A stretch of DNA of 64,000 nucleotides, taken from assembly GCF_900116665.1 (NCBI RefSeq), contig NZ_FPBK01000001.1:124001-188000 (forward strand), in the 5' to 3' direction. Below are positions 17,779 to 26,281 of this stretch, one piece after another. Below the pieces are notes generated by a model that was not told where the DNA came from, ran no database searches, and was given only the letters and a program-made list of their open reading frames with translations. Numbering within the stretch: position 1 is the stretch's first letter; every line of letters starts with the position of its first letter. The DNA is from Pustulibacterium marinum. GTDB lineage: Bacteria; Bacteroidota; Bacteroidia; Flavobacteriales; Flavobacteriaceae. Made by a program: the position numbers and the translations under genes.

Positions 17779-18838
17779 TTATCATGGTGGATTTGAACAA
17801 TTTGCTGAATTTTTTTCAGTTTATTTAGTTCGGAAAGGACATGATGTGTATGTCTACAATTCTCATAATCACAAGTACAAAAAGCCCTTTTTCAAGGGGG
17901 TCAAAATAATACATAAATATGATGCTGAATATAAGATGGGAACAGCAGGTCAATTTATTTATGATTTGAATTGTATACTAGATGTAAGAAAGAAGAATTT
18001 TGATATTATTCTTCAATTAGGATATACTAGTAGTTCTGTTTGGTATAAGTTGCTTCCTAAGGATGCAGTTATAATTACTAATATGGATGGATTTGAATGG
18101 AAACGTTCTAAATACAATTATTCTGTTAAACAATTTTTAAAAACAGCAGAAAGACTAGCGGTAATTAGTAGTGATTTTTTAGTTTCTGATTCGATAGGAG
18201 TTCAAGAATATTTAAGAAGAACATACAAAAGGCAATCAAAATTTATAGCTTATGGAGCTAAGTTATTTAAAAGCCCTTCTCAAAGGTTTTTGAAAAAGTA
18301 TGAAGTGAAACCATTTGAATATGATATGCTTATCGCAAGAATGGAACCTGAAAATAATATTTTAAAAATATTAAGTGGTTTTACTGCTTCAAAAAGTACC
18401 AGAAAGTTTCTGGTTATTGGAGATTTTAGTAATGCTTATGGACAATATTTGAAAAAAAAATTTGAAGGAGATGATCGTATTTTATTTTTGGGAGGGATTT
18501 ACAAATTAAGCCATTTAAACAATTTAAGATACTTTTCTCATTATTATTTTCATGGTCATTCCGTAGGAGGTACAAATCCTTCTTTGATTGAAGCAATGGC
18601 CTCCAAGGCCTTCATAATTGCTCATAGCAATATTTTTAATAGAACAATTTTGAAAGAGAATGCATTTTATTTTAGAACATCTAAGGAAATAACAGAAATT
18701 TTAGATAGAGATGTGGATAAATATGTTCATAATAAGAAAATAGAAAATAATTTTAAAGAAGTTGAATTAAATTATTCACTTGATATAATTCATGAACAAT
18801 ATATGAATTATTTTGAAGATTGTTTTAAAGGAAACTAG
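17741..18838 (+). CDS. DUF1972-type glycosyltransferase, likely rhamnosyltransferase (WchF-like)
   Basis: A 365-residue GT-B enzyme. It needs a TTG start at 17741, because the conserved N-terminus KIAIIGTRGIPNYHGGFEQF begins right there and no ATG is available upstream in frame. That N-terminal block is the hallmark of the DUF1972 domain found in beta-1,4-L-rhamnosyltransferases such as WchF. Later blocks include NMDGFEWKRSKY, then HGHSVGGTNPSLIEAM of the donor-binding site. The local rfbABCD genes supply a suitable donor. It overlaps the preceding gene by 38 bp and is the last intact gene before the IS982 remnant. Confidence 0.8.
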   Translation: MKIAIIGTRGIPNYHGGFEQFAEFFSVYLVRKGHDVYVYNSHNHKYKKPFFKGVKIIHKYDAEYKMGTAGQFIYDLNCILDVRKKNFDIILQLGYTSSSVWYKLLPKDAVIITNMDGFEWKRSKYNYSVKQFLKTAERLAVISSDFLVSDSIGVQEYLRRTYKRQSKFIAYGAKLFKSPSQRFLKKYEVKPFEYDMLIARMEPENNILKILSGFTASKSTRKFLVIGDFSNAYGQYLKKKFEGDDRILFLGGIYKLSHLNNLRYFSHYYFHGHSVGGTNPSLIEAMASKAFIIAHSNIFNRTILKENAFYFRTSKEITEILDRDVDKYVHNKKIENNFKEVELNYSLDIIHEQYMNYFEDCFKGN

Positions 18839-18917
18839 TGAAGAAAAGAGATTATTAAATTATGAAAGTAGACACTTAGTACATTTAGGCTAAATTAATT
18901 TAATGTTATTTATGTTT

Positions 18918-19260
18918 CTAAGATATAGAAAGTGACTTATGTATAGTCTCATTGTGAGCACAATGTTTTAATTCTTTATGACTTTTTCTAAATATATAGG
19001 GCTGTTGCTAAAAATTATATTGATTCTTTCTCATGGGGGTTGAGAATTTGATGTTATACTCATCAAACAAAATTAGTCGTATATAAGCAGATCGACAGCC
19101 TTTATCTCCAAAGAGCAGACAATTTTTAATTGCGTTTTAATATCTATTAAATAATGAATATCATGTACTGAACTATAAATAATTTCGAAACTTTTAAAAA
19201 CTCTTTTCTAGTGTATAATGAGATCTTCAACTTAAAAAAGAATATACCAATTCTTGAAAG
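18918..19260 (-). pseudogene. Decayed IS982-family transposase (C-terminal part)
   Basis: The 580-bp gap between two polysaccharide genes has no long frame, but three shifted frames on the minus strand spell the end of an IS982 transposase. At 19192-19133: SFEIIYSSVHDIHYLIDIKT. After a one-base shift in an A-run, GDKGCRSAYIRLILFDEY begins at 19109, followed by KFSTPMRKNQYNF. After an in-frame stop at 19008-19010 comes QQPYIFRKSHKEL, and the frame ends at 18918. The VHDIHYL, GDKG and TPMRxNQ blocks are family hallmarks. Upstream, GIFFFKLKISLYTL resembles the earlier YGYKLH region. No terminal repeats were recognised. The remaining parts (18839-18917 and 19261-19418) show nothing supportable. 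Confidence 0.7.
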
Positions 19261-19418
19261 TATTTATACCAGATATTCTAAATTATAACGTCTTAGCCTA
19301 TGGTATTCTTAAAATTGTAGATACGATTCAATTTTATTTTGTACGATATCATTTTTATTCAAAGTAAATTCTTAGTTTTATACTCTACAAAAATTGTTGA
19401 AATAACTAACCAAAAAGA

Positions 19419-20780
19419 ATGAGTAGTTCAAAAAAGAAAAGATTCTCCGGTCTTTTGCGTCCGCTGTCTTTTGCTATAGACCTTATAATTCTTAATGTCT
19501 TTGGCTTCTTCCTGTTATTTTCGGAGGACTTTGATGTGAAGTTTTACATCTATATTTCTATAGTCTGGTTTTTTACATCGCTTCAACAAGATTTCTATGA
19601 TATTCATAGATATACAAACCTTATCAGAATTGCATCAAAAATTTTCAAACAAGGTTTTATTATTCTGCTGTTTACGTTCTCCTATTTCAGTATATTTTAC
19701 GAAGAAAATCTACCACCTACACAGATTGTAGGTTATGCTTTGATGATCACAGCCGCCATGGGAGCTATTCGTATAGCTATTTTCTTCTTCATGAAACGTT
19801 ATAGAAGAACGCTTGGCGGTAATCAAAAGAGAATTGTAATTATAGGTCAGAATAGAAATACACTTCAATTAAAAGATTTTTTTGAGAGAAACCCAGAGTA
19901 TGGCTATAATTTCTGCGGATTTATTTCATTTGGAAAAAATGCTACCTTTTCAACGTTAGAAGGCTGTTTCAGTTTTATCATTGATAATAATATAGATGAA
20001 ATATACTGCTCATTGGCAGCCATGGAAGATGTAGATATTGCGGAGTTCATAGCTTTTGCTGATAACAATTTGAAGTTGTTGAAATTTTTACCGGATAACA
20101 AAGAGATTTTCAGTAAACAATTGAAATATGAATATTACGGATATACACCTATTTTATCCCTTCGTAATATTTCTGTAGATGAACCAATTAATAGAATACT
20201 TAAAAGAGGTTTTGACATCCTCTTTTCATCACTTGTAATCGTATTGGTATTATCTTGGCTCACACCGCTTATAGCTTTAATTATTAAGATAGAGTCCAAG
20301 GGCCCTGTGTTTTTTAAGCAAAAGAGAAGTGGAGTAGGGTTTCATGAATTTGAATGTTTTAAGTTCAGATCTATGACGCCTAATAAAGATGCGAACAAAC
20401 AACAAGCTACAAAAGGTGATGCTCGTATTACCAAAGTAGGTCGTATTCTTCGTAAAACAAGTATTGATGAATTACCACAATTTTATAATGTTTTCTTAGG
20501 CGATATGTCGGTAGTAGGACCGCGTCCGCATATGATTTCACATACTGAAAACTACGCAAAGAAGATTGATAAATTTATGGTACGCCACTTTATCAAACCT
20601 GGAATAACTGGTTTGGCTCAAGTACGTGGATATCGTGGAGAGATTGAAACCGATAACGATATCATCAACCGAGTAAAATATGATATTTTCTATATTGAAA
20701 ACTGGAATATTCTATTAGATCTTAAAATTGTTTTCTTAACGGTATACAATGCTGTTAAAGGTGAAGACAAAGCATATTAA
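19419..20780 (+). CDS. Undecaprenyl-phosphate sugar phosphotransferase (WcaJ-like)
   Basis: A 453-residue initiating glycosyltransferase. The N-terminal ~130 residues hold four membrane helices, a Rossmann-like domain follows (RIVIIGQNRNTLQLKDFF), another helix starts at about residue 265, and the C-terminal catalytic domain has the bacterial-sugar-transferase blocks KFRSMTPN, TSIDELPQFYNVFLGDMSVV and VGPRP. It transfers a sugar phosphate to undecaprenyl phosphate and starts repeat-unit assembly. The likely first sugar is the amino-deoxy sugar made by the next two gene products, or glucose; this cannot be decided. Base composition returns to that of the flanks here. Confidence 0.88.
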   Translation: MSSSKKKRFSGLLRPLSFAIDLIILNVFGFFLLFSEDFDVKFYIYISIVWFFTSLQQDFYDIHRYTNLIRIASKIFKQGFIILLFTFSYFSIFYEENLPPTQIVGYALMITAAMGAIRIAIFFFMKRYRRTLGGNQKRIVIIGQNRNTLQLKDFFERNPEYGYNFCGFISFGKNATFSTLEGCFSFIIDNNIDEIYCSLAAMEDVDIAEFIAFADNNLKLLKFLPDNKEIFSKQLKYEYYGYTPILSLRNISVDEPINRILKRGFDILFSSLVIVLVLSWLTPLIALIIKIESKGPVFFKQKRSGVGFHEFECFKFRSMTPNKDANKQQATKGDARITKVGRILRKTSIDELPQFYNVFLGDMSVVGPRPHMISHTENYAKKIDKFMVRHFIKPGITGLAQVRGYRGEIETDNDIINRVKYDIFYIENWNILLDLKIVFLTVYNAVKGEDKAY

Positions 20781-20821
20781 ATTGCCGTTTTCAGCAATCA
20801 TTTCTTTTACTTTTTTGAATT

Positions 20822-21961
20822 TTGACAGAACGAAAAAAAATATTGCTTTCGCCACCATGTGTAAATCATCTGGAAGAGCAATACGTTCAAAATGCCATAA
20901 AATCTGGCTGGATAGCACCTCAAGGTCCTGAAGTTATAAAATTTGAAAATGCTATTCAACATTATTTGGGAGAAGAAGTTTTTCCTGTTGCAGTTAATTC
21001 TGGTACGGCAGCAATTCATTTAAGTTTGTTGGCTCTAGGAGCTGGTAAAGTTGATTTTGTAATTACACAAAGCTTTACGTTTACAGCTTCTGCAAACCCA
21101 ATTCAATACGTTGGAGCAACTCCAATTTTCATAGATTCAGAAGATGAAACCTGGAATATGTCGCCAATATTACTTCAAAAATCTATTGAAGATCTTCAAA
21201 CTCAAAATAAAAAACCAAAAGCAATAATTGCCGTAAGCTTATACGGAATGCCTTTTAGTGAAGAAATCAAGGTAATTGCAAATCAGTACAATATTCCGCT
21301 TATCGAAGATAGCGCCGAGGCATTAGGAAGCAGTTTCAAAAATCGTAAATGTGGAACCTTCGGAGACCTTGCGATTTTTTCATTTAATGGAAATAAAATC
21401 ATTACTACTTCGGGTGGAGGTGCGGTTATCTGTAAAACTAAAGAACAGGCAGATTATATTCGATTTTTAGCCAACCAAGCAAAAGATGATGCTCCATTTT
21501 ATCAGCATAGTCAATTAGGATTTAATTATGCATTGAGTAATATTTCTGCAGCTATCGGAAATGCTCAAATTACCAAACTGCCTGAATTTGTAATACGCCG
21601 AAAAACTATTCAACAGCATTATAAAGATGCATTGGCAAAATATGATTTCATAAAAGTGCATACAGAACCTACTTCAGATTTTAGTTCCAATCATTGGTTG
21701 ACGTGTATTTTGATTGATGAAAACGAAGCGGGAAAAACAAATACAGAATTGAAGGATTACTTGGCGTCTAAAGGAATTGAATCACGATTTTTATGGAAAC
21801 CAATGCACTTGCAGCCACTCTACGCCAAAGCTAAGTTTTACGGAGATGGAACATCAGAAACACTATTTTCAAAAGGGCTGTGTTTGCCTTCTGGCTCTGG
21901 TTTAACAGACGAGCAACTCAGCTATATTATCGAAACAATTCACGAATTTTTTGCGGCCTAA
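20822..21961 (+). CDS. PLP-dependent sugar aminotransferase (DegT/PglE type)
   Basis: A 379-residue DegT/DnrJ/EryC1-family enzyme. It uses a TTG start, since the conserved ILLSPPCVNHLEEQYVQNAI begins at residue 7 and there is no upstream ATG. The PLP lysine lies in FSFNGNKIITTSGGGAV, and NSGTAAIHLSLLALG and EDSAEALGS are the cofactor-binding blocks. It resembles PglE-like enzymes that aminate UDP-4-keto-6-deoxy-GlcNAc. The following 4,6-dehydratase makes exactly that substrate. No acetyltransferase follows, so the product is probably the free 4-amino sugar or is modified elsewhere. Confidence 0.85.
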   Translation: MTERKKILLSPPCVNHLEEQYVQNAIKSGWIAPQGPEVIKFENAIQHYLGEEVFPVAVNSGTAAIHLSLLALGAGKVDFVITQSFTFTASANPIQYVGATPIFIDSEDETWNMSPILLQKSIEDLQTQNKKPKAIIAVSLYGMPFSEEIKVIANQYNIPLIEDSAEALGSSFKNRKCGTFGDLAIFSFNGNKIITTSGGGAVICKTKEQADYIRFLANQAKDDAPFYQHSQLGFNYALSNISAAIGNAQITKLPEFVIRRKTIQQHYKDALAKYDFIKVHTEPTSDFSSNHWLTCILIDENEAGKTNTELKDYLASKGIESRFLWKPMHLQPLYAKAKFYGDGTSETLFSKGLCLPSGSGLTDEQLSYIIETIHEFFAA

Positions 21962-21994
21962 CCCAAAATCTTTGTATTTTTAAAAGTAAGGAAG

Positions 21995-23050
21995 ATGATT
22001 ATGGAATTAGCAGCAATTGTACCGCCACAAGATTACACGATTCAAGCAGAAGAAATTCAAAAATTAATTACGGATAAAACCGTCATAGTAACGGGTGCAG
22101 GCGGAAGTATAGGCTCAGAATTATGTAGAAAAATAGCAACATATCAACCTAAAAAATTGATTTTGTTTGATGTTGCTGAAACGCCATTACATCATATTTT
22201 TTTAGAGACAAAGTTACTCACCAATGTAGAATGTTTGCTGGGAGACATTAGAGATGAAGCATTGCTTACCGAAATTTTCTCGGAATTAAGACCTGAAATC
22301 GTTTTTCACGCCGCTGCTTATAAACATGTTCATATTACTGAAAAAAATCCGTCAGAAGCTTTAAAAGTCAATTTTTTCGGAACTGTCAATGTATGTGAAG
22401 TTGCCAAAAAATATCATACCAAGCATTTTGTATTAATATCTTCAGACAAAGCTGTAAATCCGTCCAATGTGATGGGAGCTACCAAGCGTTTGGCAGAACA
22501 ATACCTTTTAGATTTAGCAAAAAAGGAAACTGGTGTGGAGTTCAAAATTGTTCGTTTTGGAAATGTTTTTAATTCCAACGGATCGGTTGTGGAAACCTTT
22601 ACCAATCAATTGAAAAACAAACAGCCAATTACACTTACGCATAAAGCTGTAGAGCGTTATTTTATAGGAATATCAGACGCTTGTAATCTTATCTTGCAAA
22701 CTAGTATTTTAAAGAGTGAAGGCAATCTTTTTACCTTTCATATGGGAAAACCTGTGAAAATTAAAGAGCTCATTCAAGCGTTAATCCAAGAATTACAGAT
22801 TCAGTATACAGTAGAAATTCAAGAAATAGGTCTACAAGAGGGCGAAAAATTACGGGAAGAATTATATGAAGCAGATGCCAAAATTGAAGCTACATCGCAT
22901 CCTAAAATTATTAGGATTTCAGAATCAAATTCACAAATTGATATTAAAAAGACCTACGAGCAATTAAAAGATTTTACATTTGAACATCATTCCCCTTCAG
23001 AAATTAAAAAAGCCATTCACCTCGCTTTAAAGGAATTTCAAACTTTATAA
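21995..23050 (+). CDS. UDP-N-acetylglucosamine 4,6-dehydratase (CapD/WbpM domain, soluble)
   Basis: A 351-residue SDR with VTGAGGSIGSELCR at the nucleotide-binding end, FHAAAYKHVHITE, and a catalytic region SSDKAVNPSNVMGATKR. The residue usually occupied by catalytic Tyr is Met160, with Lys164 conserved, the Met-type triad known from large WbpM/CapD proteins; the long membrane N-terminus of those proteins is absent. It should form UDP-4-keto-6-deoxy-GlcNAc. Two ATGs compete: 21995 and 22001. An AGGAAG sequence ending at 21994 favours the second by spacing. It lies 33 bp after its partner aminotransferase. Confidence 0.85.
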   Translation: MIMELAAIVPPQDYTIQAEEIQKLITDKTVIVTGAGGSIGSELCRKIATYQPKKLILFDVAETPLHHIFLETKLLTNVECLLGDIRDEALLTEIFSELRPEIVFHAAAYKHVHITEKNPSEALKVNFFGTVNVCEVAKKYHTKHFVLISSDKAVNPSNVMGATKRLAEQYLLDLAKKETGVEFKIVRFGNVFNSNGSVVETFTNQLKNKQPITLTHKAVERYFIGISDACNLILQTSILKSEGNLFTFHMGKPVKIKELIQALIQELQIQYTVEIQEIGLQEGEKLREELYEADAKIEATSHPKIIRISESNSQIDIKKTYEQLKDFTFEHHSPSEIKKAIHLALKEFQTL

Positions 23051-23060
23051 AATTTTAATC

Positions 23061-23837
23061 GTGGCAAAGCCTTTAGTTTCTATCATTACACCCACATATA
23101 ATTCGGAAAAATTTATTTCGGAAACTATTCAGTCTGTTCAAAATCAAACATATCCATACTGGGAAATGCTCATTGCAGATGATGCTTCTTCAGATGATAC
23201 AAGAGCTATTGTAAGTAAATTTCAGCAAGAAGATAGCCGAATTAAACTCATTCCGCTAACCAAAAATAGAGGAGCTGGTTATGCTCGTAATAAGGCCATC
23301 AATATGTCCTCTGGAAGATATATTGCTTTTTTAGATGGAGATGATTGTTGGAAGCCCGAAAAACTAGAGAAACAAGTAACATTGATGGAAGACAAAAACA
23401 TTACTGTCTGCTTTTCTAGTTATGATTTGATGGATGAAAACAGCAATCCTTTAGGGAAAACGATCACCGCATTGGAAGAAGTTGATTATGCCAAAATGCT
23501 AAAAAGTAACTACGTAGGTAACCTAACAGGAATGTATAATGCTGAGGTTTTGGGTAAAGTGTACATGCCATTGATTCGCAAACGCCAAGATTGGGGTTTG
23601 TGGCTTAGTTGCATCAAGGAAGCGGGCAAAGCAGTTGGAATTTTAGAGAGTTTGGCCTATTACCGTGTACGAAAGGATTCTATTTCTGCGAATAAATTCA
23701 ATTTATTAAAACATAATTATAATTTTTACCGAAAGGCGCTTAACTTTGGCGTCCTAAAATCAAGCGGTTATTTAACCCGGTTTTTAATAGAACATTTTTT
23801 AGTCAAATCTAAACAGACAACAACACAAAAATCATGA
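23061..23837 (+). CDS. Family 2 glycosyltransferase
   Basis: A 258-residue GT-A enzyme with a GTG start. It begins AKPLVSIITPTYNSEKFISE, then WEMLIADDASSDDT, and FLDGDDCWKPEK as the DxD motif. A later VRKDSISANK block is typical of WcaA-like transferases. It is the last sugar gene of the locus and overlaps purD by 4 bp (ATGA). The overlap means that a housekeeping purine gene is translationally coupled to the polysaccharide operon. Donor and acceptor are unknown. Confidence 0.87.
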   Translation: MAKPLVSIITPTYNSEKFISETIQSVQNQTYPYWEMLIADDASSDDTRAIVSKFQQEDSRIKLIPLTKNRGAGYARNKAINMSSGRYIAFLDGDDCWKPEKLEKQVTLMEDKNITVCFSSYDLMDENSNPLGKTITALEEVDYAKMLKSNYVGNLTGMYNAEVLGKVYMPLIRKRQDWGLWLSCIKEAGKAVGILESLAYYRVRKDSISANKFNLLKHNYNFYRKALNFGVLKSSGYLTRFLIEHFLVKSKQTTTQKS

Positions 23838-25105
23838 ACATACTTGTTTTAGGCTCAGGAGGAAGAGAGCACACATTTACTTGGAAACTTGCACAAAGTG
23901 ATAAAATTGAAAATTTATATGTGGCTCCAGGTAATGCCGGAACTGCTAAAATAGCAACCAACATTGCTATTGATGCTGCAGATTTTGAAGCTGTAAAAGA
24001 GCAAGTGATTTCAAAAAGTATTGATTTGGTAGTTGTAGGTCCGGAAGATCCTTTGGTAAAAGGAGTGCACGATTTTTTCTTGGCAGATGAAGCGCTAAAA
24101 TCAGTTCCCGTAATTGGACCACAGAAATTAGGTGCAACGTTAGAAGGAAGTAAAGAATTTGCCAAAGAGTTTATGAAACGCCATAAGGTGCCAACAGCTG
24201 CTTATGAAAGTTTTACTAAAGACACCGTTGCAGACGGACATAAATTTTTGGAAAGTTTAACTGCTCCGTATGTTTTAAAAGCAGACGGTTTGGCTGCCGG
24301 AAAAGGTGTTTTGATTTTGAATGATTTAGATGAAGCAAAAGCTGAATTGAGCAACATGTTAGTAGATGCTAAATTTGGTGACGCAAGTTCTAAAGTAGTG
24401 ATTGAAGAGTTTTTAGATGGTATTGAGTTAAGCGTTTTTGTTTTGACTGATGGTAAAAACTACAAAATTCTTCCAACAGCAAAAGATTACAAGCGTATTG
24501 GCGAAGGTGACACAGGATTGAATACAGGCGGAATGGGTGCTGTTTCTCCGGTTCCTTTTGCGAATGATGAGTTCATGCAAAAAATTGAAGACCGTATTGT
24601 AAAACCAACAGTAGAAGGACTTCAAAAAGATAATATTCCATACAAAGGATTCATTTTTATTGGTTTGATCAAAGTAGGGAATGAGCCTTTAGTAATTGAG
24701 TACAACGTACGTATGGGAGATCCGGAAACAGAAGTTGTTTTCCCTAGGATTAAATCTGATTTAGTTGATTTGTTAGTTGCTACCGGAAACGGAACTTTAG
24801 ATCAAGTTTCTTTTGAAATAGATAAAAGAACAGCAACAACGGTTATGGCAGTTTCAGGTGGATATCCAGAAGCATACGAAAAAGGAAAAGAAATTACCGG
24901 TGAAGAAAACATTGAAGACTCCTTAGTTTTCCACGCAGGGACTATTTTGAAAGATGAAAAAGTGCTTACTAGCGGAGGTCGTGTAATTGCGGTTACCTCT
25001 TACGGAAGTGATTTCAAAGAGGCACTAAAAAAATCTTATCAAAACATAGAAAAACTACATTTTGATAAGATGTATTATCGTAAAGACATCGGCTTCGACT
25101 TATAA
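23834..25105 (+). CDS. purD: Phosphoribosylamine-glycine ligase
   Basis: A 423-residue ATP-grasp enzyme of normal length that makes glycinamide ribonucleotide in purine synthesis. Visible blocks are LGSGGREHTFTWKLA at the N-terminus, VVGPEDPLVKGV, KADGLAAGKGVLI in the ATP-grasp domain, LNTGGMGAVSPVP and EYNVRMGDPETE for metal and substrate binding. The start overlaps the preceding glycosyltransferase by 4 bp. The last 6 bp overlap the convergent DUF6341 gene, and a terminator-like hairpin lies across both stop codons. Confidence 0.96.
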   Translation: MNILVLGSGGREHTFTWKLAQSDKIENLYVAPGNAGTAKIATNIAIDAADFEAVKEQVISKSIDLVVVGPEDPLVKGVHDFFLADEALKSVPVIGPQKLGATLEGSKEFAKEFMKRHKVPTAAYESFTKDTVADGHKFLESLTAPYVLKADGLAAGKGVLILNDLDEAKAELSNMLVDAKFGDASSKVVIEEFLDGIELSVFVLTDGKNYKILPTAKDYKRIGEGDTGLNTGGMGAVSPVPFANDEFMQKIEDRIVKPTVEGLQKDNIPYKGFIFIGLIKVGNEPLVIEYNVRMGDPETEVVFPRIKSDLVDLLVATGNGTLDQVSFEIDKRTATTVMAVSGGYPEAYEKGKEITGEENIEDSLVFHAGTILKDEKVLTSGGRVIAVTSYGSDFKEALKKSYQNIEKLHFDKMYYRKDIGFDL

Positions 25106-25114
25106 AGTCGAAGT
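25092..25114. terminator. Hairpin across the convergent purD/DUF6341 stop codons
   Basis: TTCGACTT (25094-25101) and AAGTCGAA (25105-25112) form a perfect 8-bp stem with a 3-nt loop, extended by one more G-C pair or wobble pair outside. It lies entirely within coding sequence at both gene ends and contains both stop codons. There is no long T-tract, so termination strength is uncertain. Confidence 0.55.
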
Positions 25115-25306
25115 CGGTTCTGTTCTGTTGTACTCCTTAAAGAAGTTTAACCAATAAGCTAAAGCACAAAATCCGATTGCAATAAAAAAGAAATTTATTG
25201 CATTAGCACCCCACCAAGTGTCTAGTTCTAAGTTTCTTAAAAAATCTAGAGGAGCAAACAATACGTTTACAAATAAGTCTGCTATTCCTTCAAAAAAATC
25301 TTTCAT
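25100..25306 (-). CDS. DUF6341 family small membrane protein
   Basis: A 68-residue protein from the ATG at 25306; a longer frame exists, but the consensus promoter at 25335-25364 lies within it. It starts KDFFEGIADLFVNVLFAPLD, then DTWWGAN, one membrane helix (about residues 33-53) and a polar C-terminus. The family is known only from Bacteroidota, and its function is unknown. Divergent from the DUF6427 gene and convergent with purD, with a 6-bp overlap of coding ends. The conserved pairing with DUF6427 and upp is something I recall from other flavobacteria and suggests a membrane-related role, which is inference. Confidence 0.75.
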   Translation of the reverse strand: MKDFFEGIADLFVNVLFAPLDFLRNLELDTWWGANAINFFFIAIGFCALAYWLNFFKEYNRTEPTSTL

Positions 25307-25334
25307 AATCAACAGATGAATATTATTAACCAGA

Positions 25335-25364
25335 CAAAAATATAAAAACATCCTATGATTTCAA
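25335..25364 (-). promoter_or_regulatory. Consensus promoter for the DUF6341 gene
   Basis: On the minus strand TTG (25364-25362), a 19-base spacer and TATTTTTG (25342-25335) match the Bacteroidota promoter consensus exactly. The ATG is about 29 bases downstream. The -33 part lies inside the first codons of the divergent DUF6427 gene, so expression of the two is likely to interfere. Confidence 0.7.
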
Positions 25365-26281
25365 GCTTTTTTAGTAAAACAAAACCTATAAATTATTTGG
25401 TGCTGGTTCTGCTGTTGCTGGGAATTGTGGTGTTTAAATCATTTTTGTTTAGTTATGAACCTAAGGAAACTTCGTTTTTAATAGAACAAGGATTGAATTT
25501 GGTTTTACTACTCATTTCATTTGGATTGGTAGTTTTTATAGATTCCAAAAATAAATTGACCAATAATAACAGTTACGCGCTATTGGTTTTTGTGCTGTTA
25601 TTTGCCTTTTTTCCTGCTGTATTAACCAATCACAAACTTATACTTTCCAATGTTTTTGTTCTATTGGCTTACAGAAGATTGATCAGTCTTAAATCTATGA
25701 TTAGCACCAAAGCGAAGATATTTGATAGCGTTCTATGGATTGGAGTAGCTTTTTTTCTTTTTAACTGGGCATTTCCATTATTTATTTTACCCTTCTTTGG
25801 AATTTTATTTTTTCAGGCGAAGAGTTTTAAAAACTGGATGGTTCCTTACATAGCTGCGCTAACATTGGCTATTTTTTATGCGGTTTATTTGATTTATTTT
25901 CAAGGTGGATTGATGAATTTTCAGTGGCCAGAAATTGAATTCGCCTTCAATATTGAAAAATACAAAACACCACAATTTATGGTTCCTGCAGCATTTCTAT
26001 TTATTATGGGAACTTGGGCTGTGCTTCAGTTTTTTGCAAATTTTCAAAGTAAATCAATCAAACTGCAAAAACCTTTTTGGATTTTAATTCTTGGTCTTTT
26101 TGCTTCCACCATAATTGCTTTACTTTCAGAAATAAGTAACGGAGCCGAAATGATTTTTATGTTTTTCCCTTTAGCTATTTTGATAGGAACAGTGCTGGAA
26201 AGATTACGAACTTTTTGGTTAAAAGAACTATTACTCTGGATTTTTATCGTAGCAATTCCACTGGTTGTTCTAGTGTTGTAA
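25355..26281 (+). CDS. DUF6427 family membrane protein
   Basis: A 308-residue protein with about nine or ten hydrophobic segments and few charged residues, for example NYLVLVLLLLGIVVF near the N-terminus. It belongs to DUF6427, seen next to upp and DUF6341 in flavobacteria; no function is known. The gene ends with a 12-bp tail-to-tail overlap with upp. A role in envelope or lipid processes would be speculative. The ATG at 25355 overlaps the -33 region of the divergent promoter. Confidence 0.75.
   Translation: MISSFFSKTKPINYLVLVLLLLGIVVFKSFLFSYEPKETSFLIEQGLNLVLLLISFGLVVFIDSKNKLTNNNSYALLVFVLLFAFFPAVLTNHKLILSNVFVLLAYRRLISLKSMISTKAKIFDSVLWIGVAFFLFNWAFPLFILPFFGILFFQAKSFKNWMVPYIAALTLAIFYAVYLIYFQGGLMNFQWPEIEFAFNIEKYKTPQFMVPAAFLFIMGTWAVLQFFANFQSKSIKLQKPFWILILGLFASTIIALLSEISNGAEMIFMFFPLAILIGTVLERLRTFWLKELLLWIFIVAIPLVVLVL

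Noticed and set aside
18839-19418. Complete insertion sequence with terminal repeats
   Set aside because: Only the C-terminal part of a transposase is readable, in broken frames, and no inverted terminal repeats were found.
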